From NCBI GenBank assembly GCA_947053655.1, contig CAMRTO010000011.1, positions 1 through 44,587 of the forward strand: a stretch of 44,587 nucleotides of DNA, read 5' to 3'. The notes beneath the pieces were generated by a model, which saw nothing but the letters and a program-made list of their open reading frames with translations, had not been told where the DNA came from and searched no databases. Every line of letters begins with the position of its first letter. Position 1 is the stretch's first letter. Below, in pieces: positions 18,772-27,394 of the stretch. Origin of the DNA: an uncultured Clostridia bacterium (GTDB lineage: Bacteria > Bacillota > Clostridia > Christensenellales > Borkfalkiaceae). A program made the position numbers and the translations under genes.

Positions 18772-20110
18772 TTATACCTTCCACAAGTTTTCTGAACGCG
18801 TCGCCGCGTTCCTCGTAGTTGGAGAAACCGTCGAAGCTTGAACTTGCGGGACTAAGCAAAACGCTTTGACCGTCTTTGGCTACAAACTGGGCAAGATGCA
18901 CAGCAGTTTCAAATTCCGCGCACAGCGAGAAGCTTACGAAACCCGCCTTTATTGCGGCGTTCAGAAGCTTAAACCTGTTCTCGCCGTAAAGAACCGCGTG
19001 AATTACTTTACTCGACTTCAAAGACGCGAACAGCGGTTCGTAATCGTACCCCTTATCCTTTCCGCCGAGAAGTATTACAGTAGGTTCCGTCATGGCGGCG
19101 GCGGCTTTCAAAGTCGCGTCTACGTTGGTGCCTTTACTGTCGTCAACGTACGTAACGCCGTTAACCTTTCTTACAATTTCGACTCTGTGTCTTACGCCCT
19201 TAAAGCCGCAAATCGCTTCCGCCGTTTTTGCTTTATCAAGTCCGAGAATATGCGCGACCGCTACGCACGCCAAAGCGTTGTATATGTTGTGGGTGCCGCC
19301 CAGAACCATATCCTCAACGTCGAAATATTTTTCTCCGTTGAAATAAATTCCGCCGTTTTCCAGATAAGCGCCGTCGATTCGTGCCGTAGCAGAAAAGTAA
19401 ACCGCCCTGGCTTTCGTGTTGCGGGCAAAATTTCTGACCGTATCATCGTCGTAATTTAAAACCGCATACTCGCTTTCGCGCAGATTACGGAGAATTTTGC
19501 TTTTAAGGAATATGTAATTCTCCATATTGTAATGTCTGTTTAAATGATCTTCGGTAATGTTGGTGACAACCGCAATATGCGGCCTGAGACTTGAAAGCGT
19601 TTCAAGCTGAAACGAGGAAATTTCAATTACCGCATAGTCGTCGAAACCGAGATTTTCGACCTCAGCCGTCAAAGGATTGCCGATATTTCCGCACGCCGCG
19701 CAATTCAACCCGACGTTTTCAAAGACGGAATTGAGCATCGAAACCGTGGTGGTTTTTCCGTTGGTACCGGTAACGGCTACTGCTGTGGCGCGCAGATACA
19801 GGGCGCCCAACTCCTCCTCGCCTATTATAACCTTTCCCTGTTTTCTGAAAGCAACAGGCAAAGGATTATCAATGGGAATTCCGGGACTCAACACCAAAAT
19901 ATCGCATATCTGTATCGCGTCCGAAAACTTTTCCGCGGTTACAATGTGCGCACCGGAAGAAGCAAGTCCGTTCATGACGGCGGTAATATTTTCGCTTACC
20001 AAGTCGTCATATATGTAAACCTCCGCACCGCGATTTAACAGAAAGCGCGTGGCGCTTTCGCCCGATTTCGACATGCCCGCAACCATAAACTTTTGATTTC
20101 TGAAATACAT
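18752..20110 (-). CDS. murD: UDP-N-acetylmuramoylalanine--D-glutamate ligase
   Basis: Adds D-glutamate to UDP-MurNAc-L-Ala. The 452-residue protein has the Rossmann-like N-terminus (VAGMSKSGESATRFL), the Mur ligase ATP loop VTGTNGKTTTVSM (about 113), ITEDHLNRH in the central domain and VDDSKGTN in the C-terminal domain. ATG 20110 is preceded by GAGGG at 3-4 nt. It follows mraY by 6 nt and overlaps ftsW by 20 bp, as part of the same operon. D-glutamate would come from MurI, encoded just upstream of the cluster. Confidence 0.96.
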   Translation of the reverse strand: MYFRNQKFMVAGMSKSGESATRFLLNRGAEVYIYDDLVSENITAVMNGLASSGAHIVTAEKFSDAIQICDILVLSPGIPIDNPLPVAFRKQGKVIIGEEELGALYLRATAVAVTGTNGKTTTVSMLNSVFENVGLNCAACGNIGNPLTAEVENLGFDDYAVIEISSFQLETLSSLRPHIAVVTNITEDHLNRHYNMENYIFLKSKILRNLRESEYAVLNYDDDTVRNFARNTKARAVYFSATARIDGAYLENGGIYFNGEKYFDVEDMVLGGTHNIYNALACVAVAHILGLDKAKTAEAICGFKGVRHRVEIVRKVNGVTYVDDSKGTNVDATLKAAAAMTEPTVILLGGKDKGYDYEPLFASLKSSKVIHAVLYGENRFKLLNAAIKAGFVSFSLCAEFETAVHLAQFVAKDGQSVLLSPASSSFDGFSNYEERGDAFRKLVEGINETTGR

Positions 20111-20116
20111 TTTCCC

Positions 20117-21061
20117 TCACACAAATAACAAACATATTATTCCGACAAACGACGTAACCGTTACATACGCATACGTAATTTTGCATTCCGTATACCCTTT
20201 CATCTGAAAATGATGATGCAGGGGCGCCATTAAAAATATTCTACGCCTTGTCCGTTTATAATATATTACCTGAACTATAACGGATATTCCAGAAACCACA
20301 AACATTATTCCCAAAATCGGGATATAAAGCGCATTTCCCGAAAATACAGATATGCAAGATATCAACCCACCCAGCGCGAGCGAACCCGTATCCCCCATAA
20401 AAATACACGCTTTGTTCGAATTGAAAATCAAAAAAGCCGCCAATGCGCCGACAGCGACAAAGCATACGACGGCGGAACCGTTGATTTGCAGGCAAAGCAT
20501 TGTGCCCATAATAAACAAATAGGCAAGGCTTGTCCCGCCGGCAAGCCCGTCAAGCCCGTCCGTCAGATTGACGCAGTTTACGGTTGCGATAAAAATTAAC
20601 AACGTAAGAGGAATAATCCCCCAGCTTAAGTTTACGGATTTCCCGCCGCAAAACGGCAGATTAACGTACGTATGTCCGTTTAAGTAGCAATAAACCGCGG
20701 CAACGGCGGCAATCGCCAACTGAAATATTATTTTTTGATAGGGCTTTAATCCGCCGTTGTCTTTGCGGTAAATTTTAAGAAAATCGTCCAAAAATCCGAC
20801 GACCGTAAAACCGCCCGTTACGGCAAGCGTAAGATTTACATTATTGTCTTTTATTCCGAGCATACACAGCGACACCGCAATAATCGCAGAAATAAAGGCC
20901 AGTCCGCCCATTGTGGGCGTACCGCCTTTATTTTTATGCTCTTTAACATAGCCCAAAATGTATTGTCCCGCCTTTAACCGCTTCAAAATGGGCAATATAA
21001 CCAAAAGCAAGACAAACGAAGCGCCGAATGCGGCGATTATTCCCAAAAGATAAGTTTTCAT
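20117..21061 (-). CDS. mraY: Phospho-N-acetylmuramoyl-pentapeptide transferase
   Basis: Integral membrane enzyme that transfers phospho-MurNAc-pentapeptide to undecaprenyl phosphate, giving lipid I. The 314-residue protein has about ten membrane segments and the family blocks GGTPTMGGLAF, VGFLDDFLK, NLTDGLDGLAGG (about 164-175), FMGDTGSLALGG and APLHHHFQMKG. It lies directly after murE (6 nt), where many clusters carry murF first. The start lacks a strong ribosome-binding site, suggesting coupling to murE translation. Confidence 0.97.
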   Translation of the reverse strand: MKTYLLGIIAAFGASFVLLLVILPILKRLKAGQYILGYVKEHKNKGGTPTMGGLAFISAIIAVSLCMLGIKDNNVNLTLAVTGGFTVVGFLDDFLKIYRKDNGGLKPYQKIIFQLAIAAVAAVYCYLNGHTYVNLPFCGGKSVNLSWGIIPLTLLIFIATVNCVNLTDGLDGLAGGTSLAYLFIMGTMLCLQINGSAVVCFVAVGALAAFLIFNSNKACIFMGDTGSLALGGLISCISVFSGNALYIPILGIMFVVSGISVIVQVIYYKRTRRRIFLMAPLHHHFQMKGYTECKITYAYVTVTSFVGIICLLFV

Positions 21062-21067
21062 AAAAAA

Positions 21068-22504
21068 TCAGCCGATAATTCTTTTAATAACGGTATTATC
21101 GTTATAGCTGTGTTTTATTCCCATAATTTCCTGATAATATTCACCGCCCTTGCCCGCGACGAGGAGAATATCGTTTTTCTCCAAAAGTCTTATGGCGTAT
21201 TCGGTTGCGGTTTCGCGTTCCGTAACGGTAACATACTTTTTTTTGCGGGAATCTATCCCCGCCTCTATATCGGTTATGATATCGTAAGGGTCTTCGAAAC
21301 GGGGATTGTCCGACGTAATAATACAGAAATCGGCATATTTCGAAGCAATTTCACCCATTAACGGACGTTTACTTTTATCCCTGTTTCCGCCGCAACCGAA
21401 TAAACAGTACAGCTTTCCCGCGCATAATTTTTTTAAAGATTGAAGCGACTTTTCCAGCCCGTCGGGGGTATGAGCGAAATCCACGAAAATATCCGCGCCG
21501 TTGAATTTTGCAACATGCTCCAATCTGCCGGGAACGCTTTTCAAACCGGCAAGCCCTTCCGCCACGGCTTCGGTCGGTATTCCCGAAAGCTTGGCGCACG
21601 CCGCCGCCGCCATAGCGTTGTAAACGTTATGCAATGCCGGAATATTCAGCTTGATTTCATATAATTCGTCGAAAAGATTAATAACAAAAACGCTTCCGTT
21701 AATTCTTTCCTCGATATCTATTGCAAAAACGTCCGCAGGATTTTTTATACCGTAGCTGACGGCTCCGGACGCCTGCTTCAAAATCTGGCGCCCGACTTCG
21801 TCGTCGGAATTGATTACCGAAAACTTACATTTTCCGCTTTTAAAAAGCGACTTTTTACATTCGGAATAATCTTTCATATTGCCGAAAAAATCCAAATGGT
21901 CTTGGGTACAGTTTGTAAAAATTCCCACGTCGAACGTAAGACCGTCGGTTTTACCGTAGTAGAGCGCGTGCGCGGAAACCTCCATAAATACGTATTCCAC
22001 CCCGCAATTGACCATATCGGCAAAAATACAATGCAAAAATACCGGGTCGGGGGTAGTGAGCTCGGGAGATACGAATTTGTCCCCGTAGCTTATGCCCAAA
22101 GTGCCTATTACTCCGCATTTTTTTCCGGCGCATTTGAAAATGCTTTCAAGCATGTATGTAGTGGTAGTCTTTCCGTTGGTACCCGTAACGGCTACTAATT
22201 TCAATTTTCTGTCCGCATACCCGTAAAATGCGCGAGCAACAGCGGCAACGCATTTTCTTCCGTCGTCGACTATTATCTGCGGAACGGCGCAATCCAGCTC
22301 TCTTTCGCAGATAACGGCGACGGCGCCCGCATAAACGGCTTCAACCGCATAATCATGCGAGTCGTGAGTATTACCGACATAGCAAATAAACAAATCGCCT
22401 TGTTTTACTTTTTGGCTGTCGGTGCAAATACCCGATATTTCCACATCGGAATCAACCGTGATTCGTTTGTATTTAATTTCCTTTAAAATTTCGCTAATCT
22501 TCAT
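21068..22504 (-). CDS. murE: UDP-MurNAc-L-Ala-D-Glu:meso-diaminopimelate ligase
   Basis: Adds the third residue of the stem peptide. The 478-residue protein has the ATP loop VTGTNGKTTTTYM (about 105-117) and the substrate-selecting motif DNPRFEDP (about 398). DNPR is the meso-diaminopimelate form; lysine-adding enzymes differ at the arginine. ATG 22504 has CGGAG at 7 nt. It follows the septal PBP gene and precedes mraY directly, with no murF between them. Confidence 0.95.
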   Translation of the reverse strand: MKISEILKEIKYKRITVDSDVEISGICTDSQKVKQGDLFICYVGNTHDSHDYAVEAVYAGAVAVICERELDCAVPQIIVDDGRKCVAAVARAFYGYADRKLKLVAVTGTNGKTTTTYMLESIFKCAGKKCGVIGTLGISYGDKFVSPELTTPDPVFLHCIFADMVNCGVEYVFMEVSAHALYYGKTDGLTFDVGIFTNCTQDHLDFFGNMKDYSECKKSLFKSGKCKFSVINSDDEVGRQILKQASGAVSYGIKNPADVFAIDIEERINGSVFVINLFDELYEIKLNIPALHNVYNAMAAAACAKLSGIPTEAVAEGLAGLKSVPGRLEHVAKFNGADIFVDFAHTPDGLEKSLQSLKKLCAGKLYCLFGCGGNRDKSKRPLMGEIASKYADFCIITSDNPRFEDPYDIITDIEAGIDSRKKKYVTVTERETATEYAIRLLEKNDILLVAGKGGEYYQEIMGIKHSYNDNTVIKRIIG

Positions 22505-22516
22505 AAAATTACTCCG

Positions 22517-24208
22517 TCAGACGTATGGCTGTATATTTTTTAACGTGATGATATCTTGAAAAATTTCTCTTGCAACAGGTGCGGCAACGGTACTGCCGTA
22601 ATAAACGCCCTGCGGCTCGTCAACGATAATCAAGGCAAGATACTGCGGTTTATCGGCAGGAAAAAATCCCACGAACGAGGAAACGTATTTACCCGACGCA
22701 ACGTGACCGTCCTCGTATTTTTGCGCGGTTCCGGTTTTTCCTCCGACTCTGTAGCCTTCTATATACGCTTTTTTACCGCTACCCTCCGTCACTACGCCTT
22801 CAAGCATGGAAGCAAGTATAGAAGACGCTTTCTCGCTTATGGGATTAAACTTTAACAAGGGCTTATATATTTCTTCTTTTCCGCCTGAGAGCACTACGGA
22901 TTTCAACAGATGCGGGATATAATATTTACCTCCGTTTACAGCCGCGGCCACGGCGCATGCAAGCTGTATGCCCGTCACCGCCACCGTCTGACCGAAGCCT
23001 ATTCTGGCAAGGTCGCAATCCCGCACAAGGGATTGCGGAACGAGCATACCCAGCGCTTCTCCGTTAAAATCCAGACCGGTTACGTTTCCGAACCCGAATG
23101 AATTGAGATAATTATAAAATGTTCCTGTTCCGAGCGATAAAGCAATATCCGTAAAACACGGGTTACAACTGTTATTCAACGCTTCCGCCAAAGTTTGGTT
23201 TGTGTGCTTGCCGTTTGCATGGTCCGACCAGCATTTTATTTTTGTGCCGTCTACCGACCTTGTTCTGCTGCTGTTAAATATGTAGGATTCGGAAAACGCT
23301 TTCGAATTTCCGCGCAGATGCTCCTCTATATTTGCCGCCGCGGTTACAACTTTAAAAGTCGAACCCGGCTCGTATATATCGCAGACAATACTGTTTCTCG
23401 AAAGCGCGTTGAGCGTTTCCGTGTCGTCGCGCGGTACGTCATTCAAGTCGTAAGACGGGTAATTGACCATGGCGAGAATGTCGAAGTTCTGCGGATTGAG
23501 CACTACGCATGAAACTCTTTTGGCGTTAGCGGAAGCATAAACGCTACGCATAGCTTTTTCTGCGGCAAGCTGAATGTCCATGTCTACGGTAAGTCTTATT
23601 TCGTCGCCCGCCTTGGCCTCGCTGTAAACCACGACGGGATTTTCGGTTTCTACGCCGACGATATCGGTCGTGTAGCTTATTTCGCCGTCGGTTCCGCTTA
23701 AAATATCGTTATAATATTTTTCCGCGCCCGAAAGCCCAGTCCCGTCGTTGGCGGTAAAGCCCAGCACCTGACATAAAGCATCGTTGTACGCATATTGACG
23801 CGAATTATCGCGCGAATAGTATACGCCGGGCAAATTATAAGTTATTAATTTTTCAACGCTTTCTTTCGACGTCTGTCTGGCAACCGTTATTTCGGAAACC
23901 TTTCCCTCGCCGATTTTTTCAAGCAAGGCGCCCGCGTCAAGCGAAAACAGCTCGCTGAGCACGGTTACAGTATGCTCGGGATTTTTTACCGCGTTCGGAC
24001 GCAGGAAAATACTGTACGTCGTAAGATTTCCGGCAAGTATCTGTCCGTTTCTGTCGGAAATAATTCCGCGGCGGGCGATAACCGGAATTTCGCGGTTCCA
24101 TTGGTCGGATGCCTTATATTTAAGTTCGGAGCCCCAGACAAGCTGTACATAAAACAATCTTGTGAAAATCAGACAAAAAATAAAGGCTATTGCCAAGCCC
24201 ATTGACAA
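22517..24208 (-). CDS. Class B penicillin-binding protein (FtsI/SpoVD type), start uncertain
   Basis: Septal transpeptidase that crosslinks peptidoglycan as FtsW's partner. From TTG 24208 the product is 563 residues: a membrane segment at the very N-terminus, a dimerisation domain with RRGIISDRNGQILA, and a transpeptidase domain with PGSTFK (nucleophile Ser, about 283), the SxN motif in NNSCN (about 344) and GGKTGTAQ (about 489). There is no C-terminal PASTA domain. The true start is doubtful. A strong AAGGAG overlaps the ftsL stop (24271-24276), and the reading frame is open from there with a basic segment (KKISKAGFSVTVLQKR) before the membrane helix. The codon at the right spacing is ATT at 24260-24262, which would give 581 residues. 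ATG 24202 is a third option. Confidence 0.92.
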   Translation of the reverse strand: MSMGLAIAFIFCLIFTRLFYVQLVWGSELKYKASDQWNREIPVIARRGIISDRNGQILAGNLTTYSIFLRPNAVKNPEHTVTVLSELFSLDAGALLEKIGEGKVSEITVARQTSKESVEKLITYNLPGVYYSRDNSRQYAYNDALCQVLGFTANDGTGLSGAEKYYNDILSGTDGEISYTTDIVGVETENPVVVYSEAKAGDEIRLTVDMDIQLAAEKAMRSVYASANAKRVSCVVLNPQNFDILAMVNYPSYDLNDVPRDDTETLNALSRNSIVCDIYEPGSTFKVVTAAANIEEHLRGNSKAFSESYIFNSSRTRSVDGTKIKCWSDHANGKHTNQTLAEALNNSCNPCFTDIALSLGTGTFYNYLNSFGFGNVTGLDFNGEALGMLVPQSLVRDCDLARIGFGQTVAVTGIQLACAVAAAVNGGKYYIPHLLKSVVLSGGKEEIYKPLLKFNPISEKASSILASMLEGVVTEGSGKKAYIEGYRVGGKTGTAQKYEDGHVASGKYVSSFVGFFPADKPQYLALIIVDEPQGVYYGSTVAAPVAREIFQDIITLKNIQPYV

Positions 24209-24274
24209 TAACCTCTTTTGTAAAACCGTAACCGAAAAGCCGGCTTTAGAAATTTTTTTAATTTTATTTTCTCC

Positions 24275-24994
24275 TTATTTCAGAACCATGCCGTTTGCAG
24301 TCGCAAAGTCGCTTACTACCTGATAAAGATTTTCTTCATTAAGATAAGCGTCTTTTTCGGCAAGCGCCTGAGAATATTTTTCCGCCGCATCAGGCAAAAC
24401 CGTCTGCAATTCGCTGATATTGTTGTTGATGCCGGAAATTATTGCGGAATTTACTATTATAAGCACGAAAAGCGCAACTATAACGGCTACTACCGCAACG
24501 ATAATTATTTTATCTCTTTTGGACATCGACGCCTTGCGCGTTGATGCACTGTTGACAATTTTACCTTCTTCGGTGTTCTTTTTTACGTCTACCGTTCTGT
24601 ACTGAATCGTGGTCTGCGTAGGACGAAGGTCTTCGTTCTCCTCCTCGGCTGCGCACGTTACGGCAACGTTAACGGGCATAACGCGGTTTTTATTAAACAA
24701 ACTGTCCGCACGGAAAATTTCCGCGTCGGCGCGCGCGTTTTCAACGAGATAAGGCTTAGCCGTCTCCTCGCGTACGGGCGCAAGAAGAATATCCTTCTCT
24801 TGCCGGCGGACGGGCTCCTTAGCTATTAAATCTTTAATTGTTGTTTCCGGATTTATAAGCTTTGCATAATTCACGCTTATTCTCGAATTATGTCTTTCTT
24901 CTTCGGTCATGGAGCAATCGGAAACAGCTTCTCTGTATTCCGCCGCTTCTTCGCCGCCAATCTTTCTTTCCAATACCGGTGTCGCAAGTGACAT
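24275..24994 (-). CDS. FtsL-like bitopic division protein with long cytoplasmic region
   Basis: Position between rsmH and the septal PBP, one membrane segment near the C-terminus (about 164-188) and a short extracytoplasmic helix (about 190-239) identify it as the FtsL slot of the cluster. I could not confirm sequence similarity. The start at 24994 has AAGGAG at 7 nt; an earlier ATG at 25051 lies inside rsmH. Unlike typical FtsL of about 100-120 residues, it carries some 160 mostly hydrophilic residues in the cytoplasm, rich in E, R, K and T. These residues could bind partners or serve as a phosphorylation platform, but that is only a guess. Confidence 0.72.
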   Translation of the reverse strand: MSLATPVLERKIGGEEAAEYREAVSDCSMTEEERHNSRISVNYAKLINPETTIKDLIAKEPVRRQEKDILLAPVREETAKPYLVENARADAEIFRADSLFNKNRVMPVNVAVTCAAEEENEDLRPTQTTIQYRTVDVKKNTEEGKIVNSASTRKASMSKRDKIIIVAVVAVIVALFVLIIVNSAIISGINNNISELQTVLPDAAEKYSQALAEKDAYLNEENLYQVVSDFATANGMVLK

Positions 24995-25014
24995 TGTTTT
25001 TCTCCTTATCTTAA

Positions 25015-25956
25015 TCAGGTAATCTTTTCTGCTATTCTGAGTTTTGCGCACTTGGAACGCGGATTTACCGCAATTTCTTTCAAGCCCGCCGTAACAGGTT
25101 TTTTTGTAATTATTTCAATTTCTTGCTTTTTGCCGCAAACGCAAACAGGCAAGCTTTTATCGCATATACAGTCGCATTCCAACATTCTGAATGCCTGTTT
25201 GACTATCCTGTCCTCCAACGAATGAAAAGTCAAAATTGCAATTCTTCCGCCTTTGTTCAGTCGTCGGGTCAGCCCCAAAACGCAATCGTACAATCCTTCG
25301 AGTTCGCCGTTAACCGCAATTCTTACTGCCTGAAAGCTTTTTCTGGCGCAAGGACCGTTTTGACGGAATTTTTTAGGTATGCTTCTTTCTATTATTTCCG
25401 CGAATTCCCCGCAGGTTTCCAGCGGTTTGCTTTCTCTCGCCGCGCATACGTTGCGGGCTATTTCGCAAGCAAACTTTTCTTCGCCGTAATCTTTGAGAAT
25501 TTTAGCTATCTGCTGACGGGAATATGTATTGAGCAATTCCGCTGCGTCAAACCGTGCCGACCTGTCCATTCTCATATCCAAAGGCGCGTCGGGCTTCATG
25601 TAAGAAAATCCTCTGTCACCGCAATCAAGCTGATAACTGGAAACGCCGAAATCGAGAATTGCACCGTCCAACCGTTCAACGCCCGCTCTGTCTAAAACGT
25701 CTGCGTAATTTTTATAATCGGATTTATAAATTTCAAATCTGCCGTCAAAAGGCGTCAGCCTGCGCTTTGCCGCCGAAATAGCGTCGTCGTCAAGGTCTGT
25801 GGCAATCAATCTGCCGTTCGGTGAAGAACTTTTCAAAATTTCGAAAGAATGTCCTCCGCCGCCGACGGTACCGTCAAAATAGACGCCGTCTGGTTTGATA
25901 TTCAGACCTTTTATGCACTCCTCCAACATAACCGGAATGTGCGCAAATTCTTTCAT
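25015..25956 (-). CDS. rsmH: 16S rRNA (cytosine-1402-N4)-methyltransferase
   Basis: S-adenosylmethionine-dependent enzyme that modifies C1402 in the ribosomal P site (formerly MraW). The 313-residue protein opens HIPVMLEECIKGL, has the SAM loop DGTVGGGGHS (about 28-37), and keeps GAILDFGVSSYQLD, RGFSYMKPDAPLDMRMD and FHSLEDRIVK. The C-terminus has a cysteine pair region (CDCICDKSLPVCVCGKK), found in many Firmicutes members. It begins 1 nt after mraZ. Confidence 0.96.
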   Translation of the reverse strand: MKEFAHIPVMLEECIKGLNIKPDGVYFDGTVGGGGHSFEILKSSSPNGRLIATDLDDDAISAAKRRLTPFDGRFEIYKSDYKNYADVLDRAGVERLDGAILDFGVSSYQLDCGDRGFSYMKPDAPLDMRMDRSARFDAAELLNTYSRQQIAKILKDYGEEKFACEIARNVCAARESKPLETCGEFAEIIERSIPKKFRQNGPCARKSFQAVRIAVNGELEGLYDCVLGLTRRLNKGGRIAILTFHSLEDRIVKQAFRMLECDCICDKSLPVCVCGKKQEIEIITKKPVTAGLKEIAVNPRSKCAKLRIAEKIT

Positions 25957-25957
25957 A

Positions 25958-26383
25958 TTAAATATCCAGATAACTGAAATTTACGTCAAAATTTTCGTCG
26001 GTATCAGAGAAGTATTCGTCATAAACTTCTTTCGCCCAGATTTCTATTCTGGAACCGGAGCCGCAAATCTTTATGTCTTTCCTGATTTTAGCGAAAGCTT
26101 TAAGCTCGGGAGGAATTACCAGTCTGCCTTGGGGGTCGAGTTCGACAAGTTTAAGAGAATACATAAACGCCCTCAAACCCTTTTGCTTCTCGACCTCGGA
26201 TATCTTTATTTCTTCAATCTTTTCAAGCTTTTCCTTAACCGCAGCTTCGTAAAACACGAAAATGCAGTTATTGGTTCCCTTGGAGAAATAAAGCTTATCC
26301 TCGCTACCCTTTAGCTTCGCGGGAATTCTTATTCTGTTTTTAGCGTCGATCTGATGATCGTATTCGCCTGTAAGAAAAAACAT
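25958..26383 (-). CDS. mraZ: Transcriptional regulator MraZ
   Basis: DNA-binding ring-forming protein that controls the dcw operon, including itself. The 141-residue protein has two AbrB-like (SpoVT) domains: HQIDAKNRIRIPAKL near 10-24 and LDPQGRLVIPPELK near 82-95, each with the family's D-x-K/Q-x-R-x-x-I-P pattern. It is first in the operon and has its own promoter with GTGGT repeats around the -35, the expected place for autoregulation. Confidence 0.96.
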   Translation of the reverse strand: MFFLTGEYDHQIDAKNRIRIPAKLKGSEDKLYFSKGTNNCIFVFYEAAVKEKLEKIEEIKISEVEKQKGLRAFMYSLKLVELDPQGRLVIPPELKAFAKIRKDIKICGSGSRIEIWAKEVYDEYFSDTDENFDVNFSYLDI

Positions 26384-26416
26384 TAAAACTATCCCTTTTT
26401 TGTGACCGGTAAATAT

Positions 26417-26445
26417 ATGATATCACTTATAATGACCACTGTCAA
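26417..26445 (-). promoter_or_regulatory. Promoter of the mraZ-to-ftsQ operon
   Basis: On the minus strand TTGACA (26440-26445) and TATCAT (26417-26422) are 17 bp apart, about 35 nt before the mraZ ATG. No other convincing promoter was found until ftsA, so this one probably drives ten genes. Confidence 0.78.
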
Positions 26446-26449
26446 CCAC
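26435..26449 (-). promoter_or_regulatory. Candidate MraZ operator repeats
   Basis: Two GTGGT pentamers on the minus strand (26445-26449 and 26435-26439) are 10 bp apart and flank the -35 box. MraZ is known to bind short G-rich direct repeats with roughly one helical turn between them upstream of its own gene. A third clear copy is not visible. Confidence 0.45.
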
Positions 26450-26489
26450 CGAACGCAAAAAATTTAGATTTTTTTAAATATTTTTTACA

Positions 26490-27251
26490 CTAATTGCCAC
26501 TATTTTGGGAATAGCTACCCTTTTTTTTTAAAAGCATATTAAAAACAGCCCTGTTTTTGGCACTATCGCCACCGCTGAACATGATTTTATGCGCTCTTAC
26601 GGAGCAGTGGTCGGAAATCCCTAATTTTGCAGTCAAATTGTCAGCAGTTCCCTTAATTCCGTCAAAAACAGGACATTTATAGTATTTCTCTATTATCTCG
26701 CCCGCAAAGGCATAATGTGTACAGCCCAGGACTACCCCTTGCGTGTCCGCAACAGGCAAAAATTTTATTATTTCGCTTTCCGACAGGCAGAAAATGTTTT
26801 GTTCGATGTAATCCGCAAGACCGCGACACGCAAACACTTCCGTAACGCCTTTACCGTAATCTTTGACAAGGCTGTTTAAAGAGTCGCTTTTTGCGGTGGC
26901 TTCCGTAGCAAGAACAATACATCTGCCGCACGCCGCCGCGGGTTTGACGGCAGGCTGCACGCCTATTATTTTAAAAGGATAATTTTTTCTTAAATACTCT
27001 ATACAATGCGCCGTAACGGTATTACATGCAATGACCGCCGCCGCGGGATTTAATTTATTTATTTCATCGAATATTTCTACCGTATATTTTAAAATTTCCG
27101 CTTTACTTAAATTCCCGTAAGGAACGCGGAAATTATCCGCAAAATAAATAAAGTCGACGCGCGGTAATCTGTGCACGCATTCATATAATAAGCCGAGACC
27201 GCCTATACCGCTGTCAAAAAAGCATACAAGCGGATTTTTTGATGATTCCAT
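26490..27251 (-). CDS. murI: Glutamate racemase
   Basis: Supplies D-glutamate for MurD. The 253-residue protein has the opening FFDSGIGGLGLL, the first catalytic Cys in ACNTVTA (about 75) and the second in LGCTHYAF (about 178), plus YFADNFRVPYG. Length is normal. It lies upstream of mraZ on the same strand with 106 bp between, so it is a separate unit. No ribosome-binding site precedes ATG 27251; a TATATT sits only 6 nt upstream, which raises the possibility of a leaderless mRNA. Confidence 0.95.
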   Translation of the reverse strand: MESSKNPLVCFFDSGIGGLGLLYECVHRLPRVDFIYFADNFRVPYGNLSKAEILKYTVEIFDEINKLNPAAAVIACNTVTAHCIEYLRKNYPFKIIGVQPAVKPAAACGRCIVLATEATAKSDSLNSLVKDYGKGVTEVFACRGLADYIEQNIFCLSESEIIKFLPVADTQGVVLGCTHYAFAGEIIEKYYKCPVFDGIKGTADNLTAKLGISDHCSVRAHKIMFSGGDSAKNRAVFNMLLKKKGSYSQNSGN

Positions 27252-27320
27252 ACTATTAATATAAATATTAAGATAAATCGAAATATATTAAAAATTTTAA
27301 TAAAAGCCGCCGAAAAACAG

Positions 27321-27349
27321 TTTACAACAAAATTTTTTTATGATAAAAT
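27321..27349 (+). promoter_or_regulatory. Promoter of rpsT
   Basis: TTTACA (27321-27326) and TAAAAT (27344-27349) are 17 bp apart, with transcription expected near 27356 and a leader of about 40 nt before rpsT. Confidence 0.65.
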
Positions 27350-27394
27350 TACTCAAGTATCTAAGTTTAATAGCATTCCAAAAGGAGAATTTAA

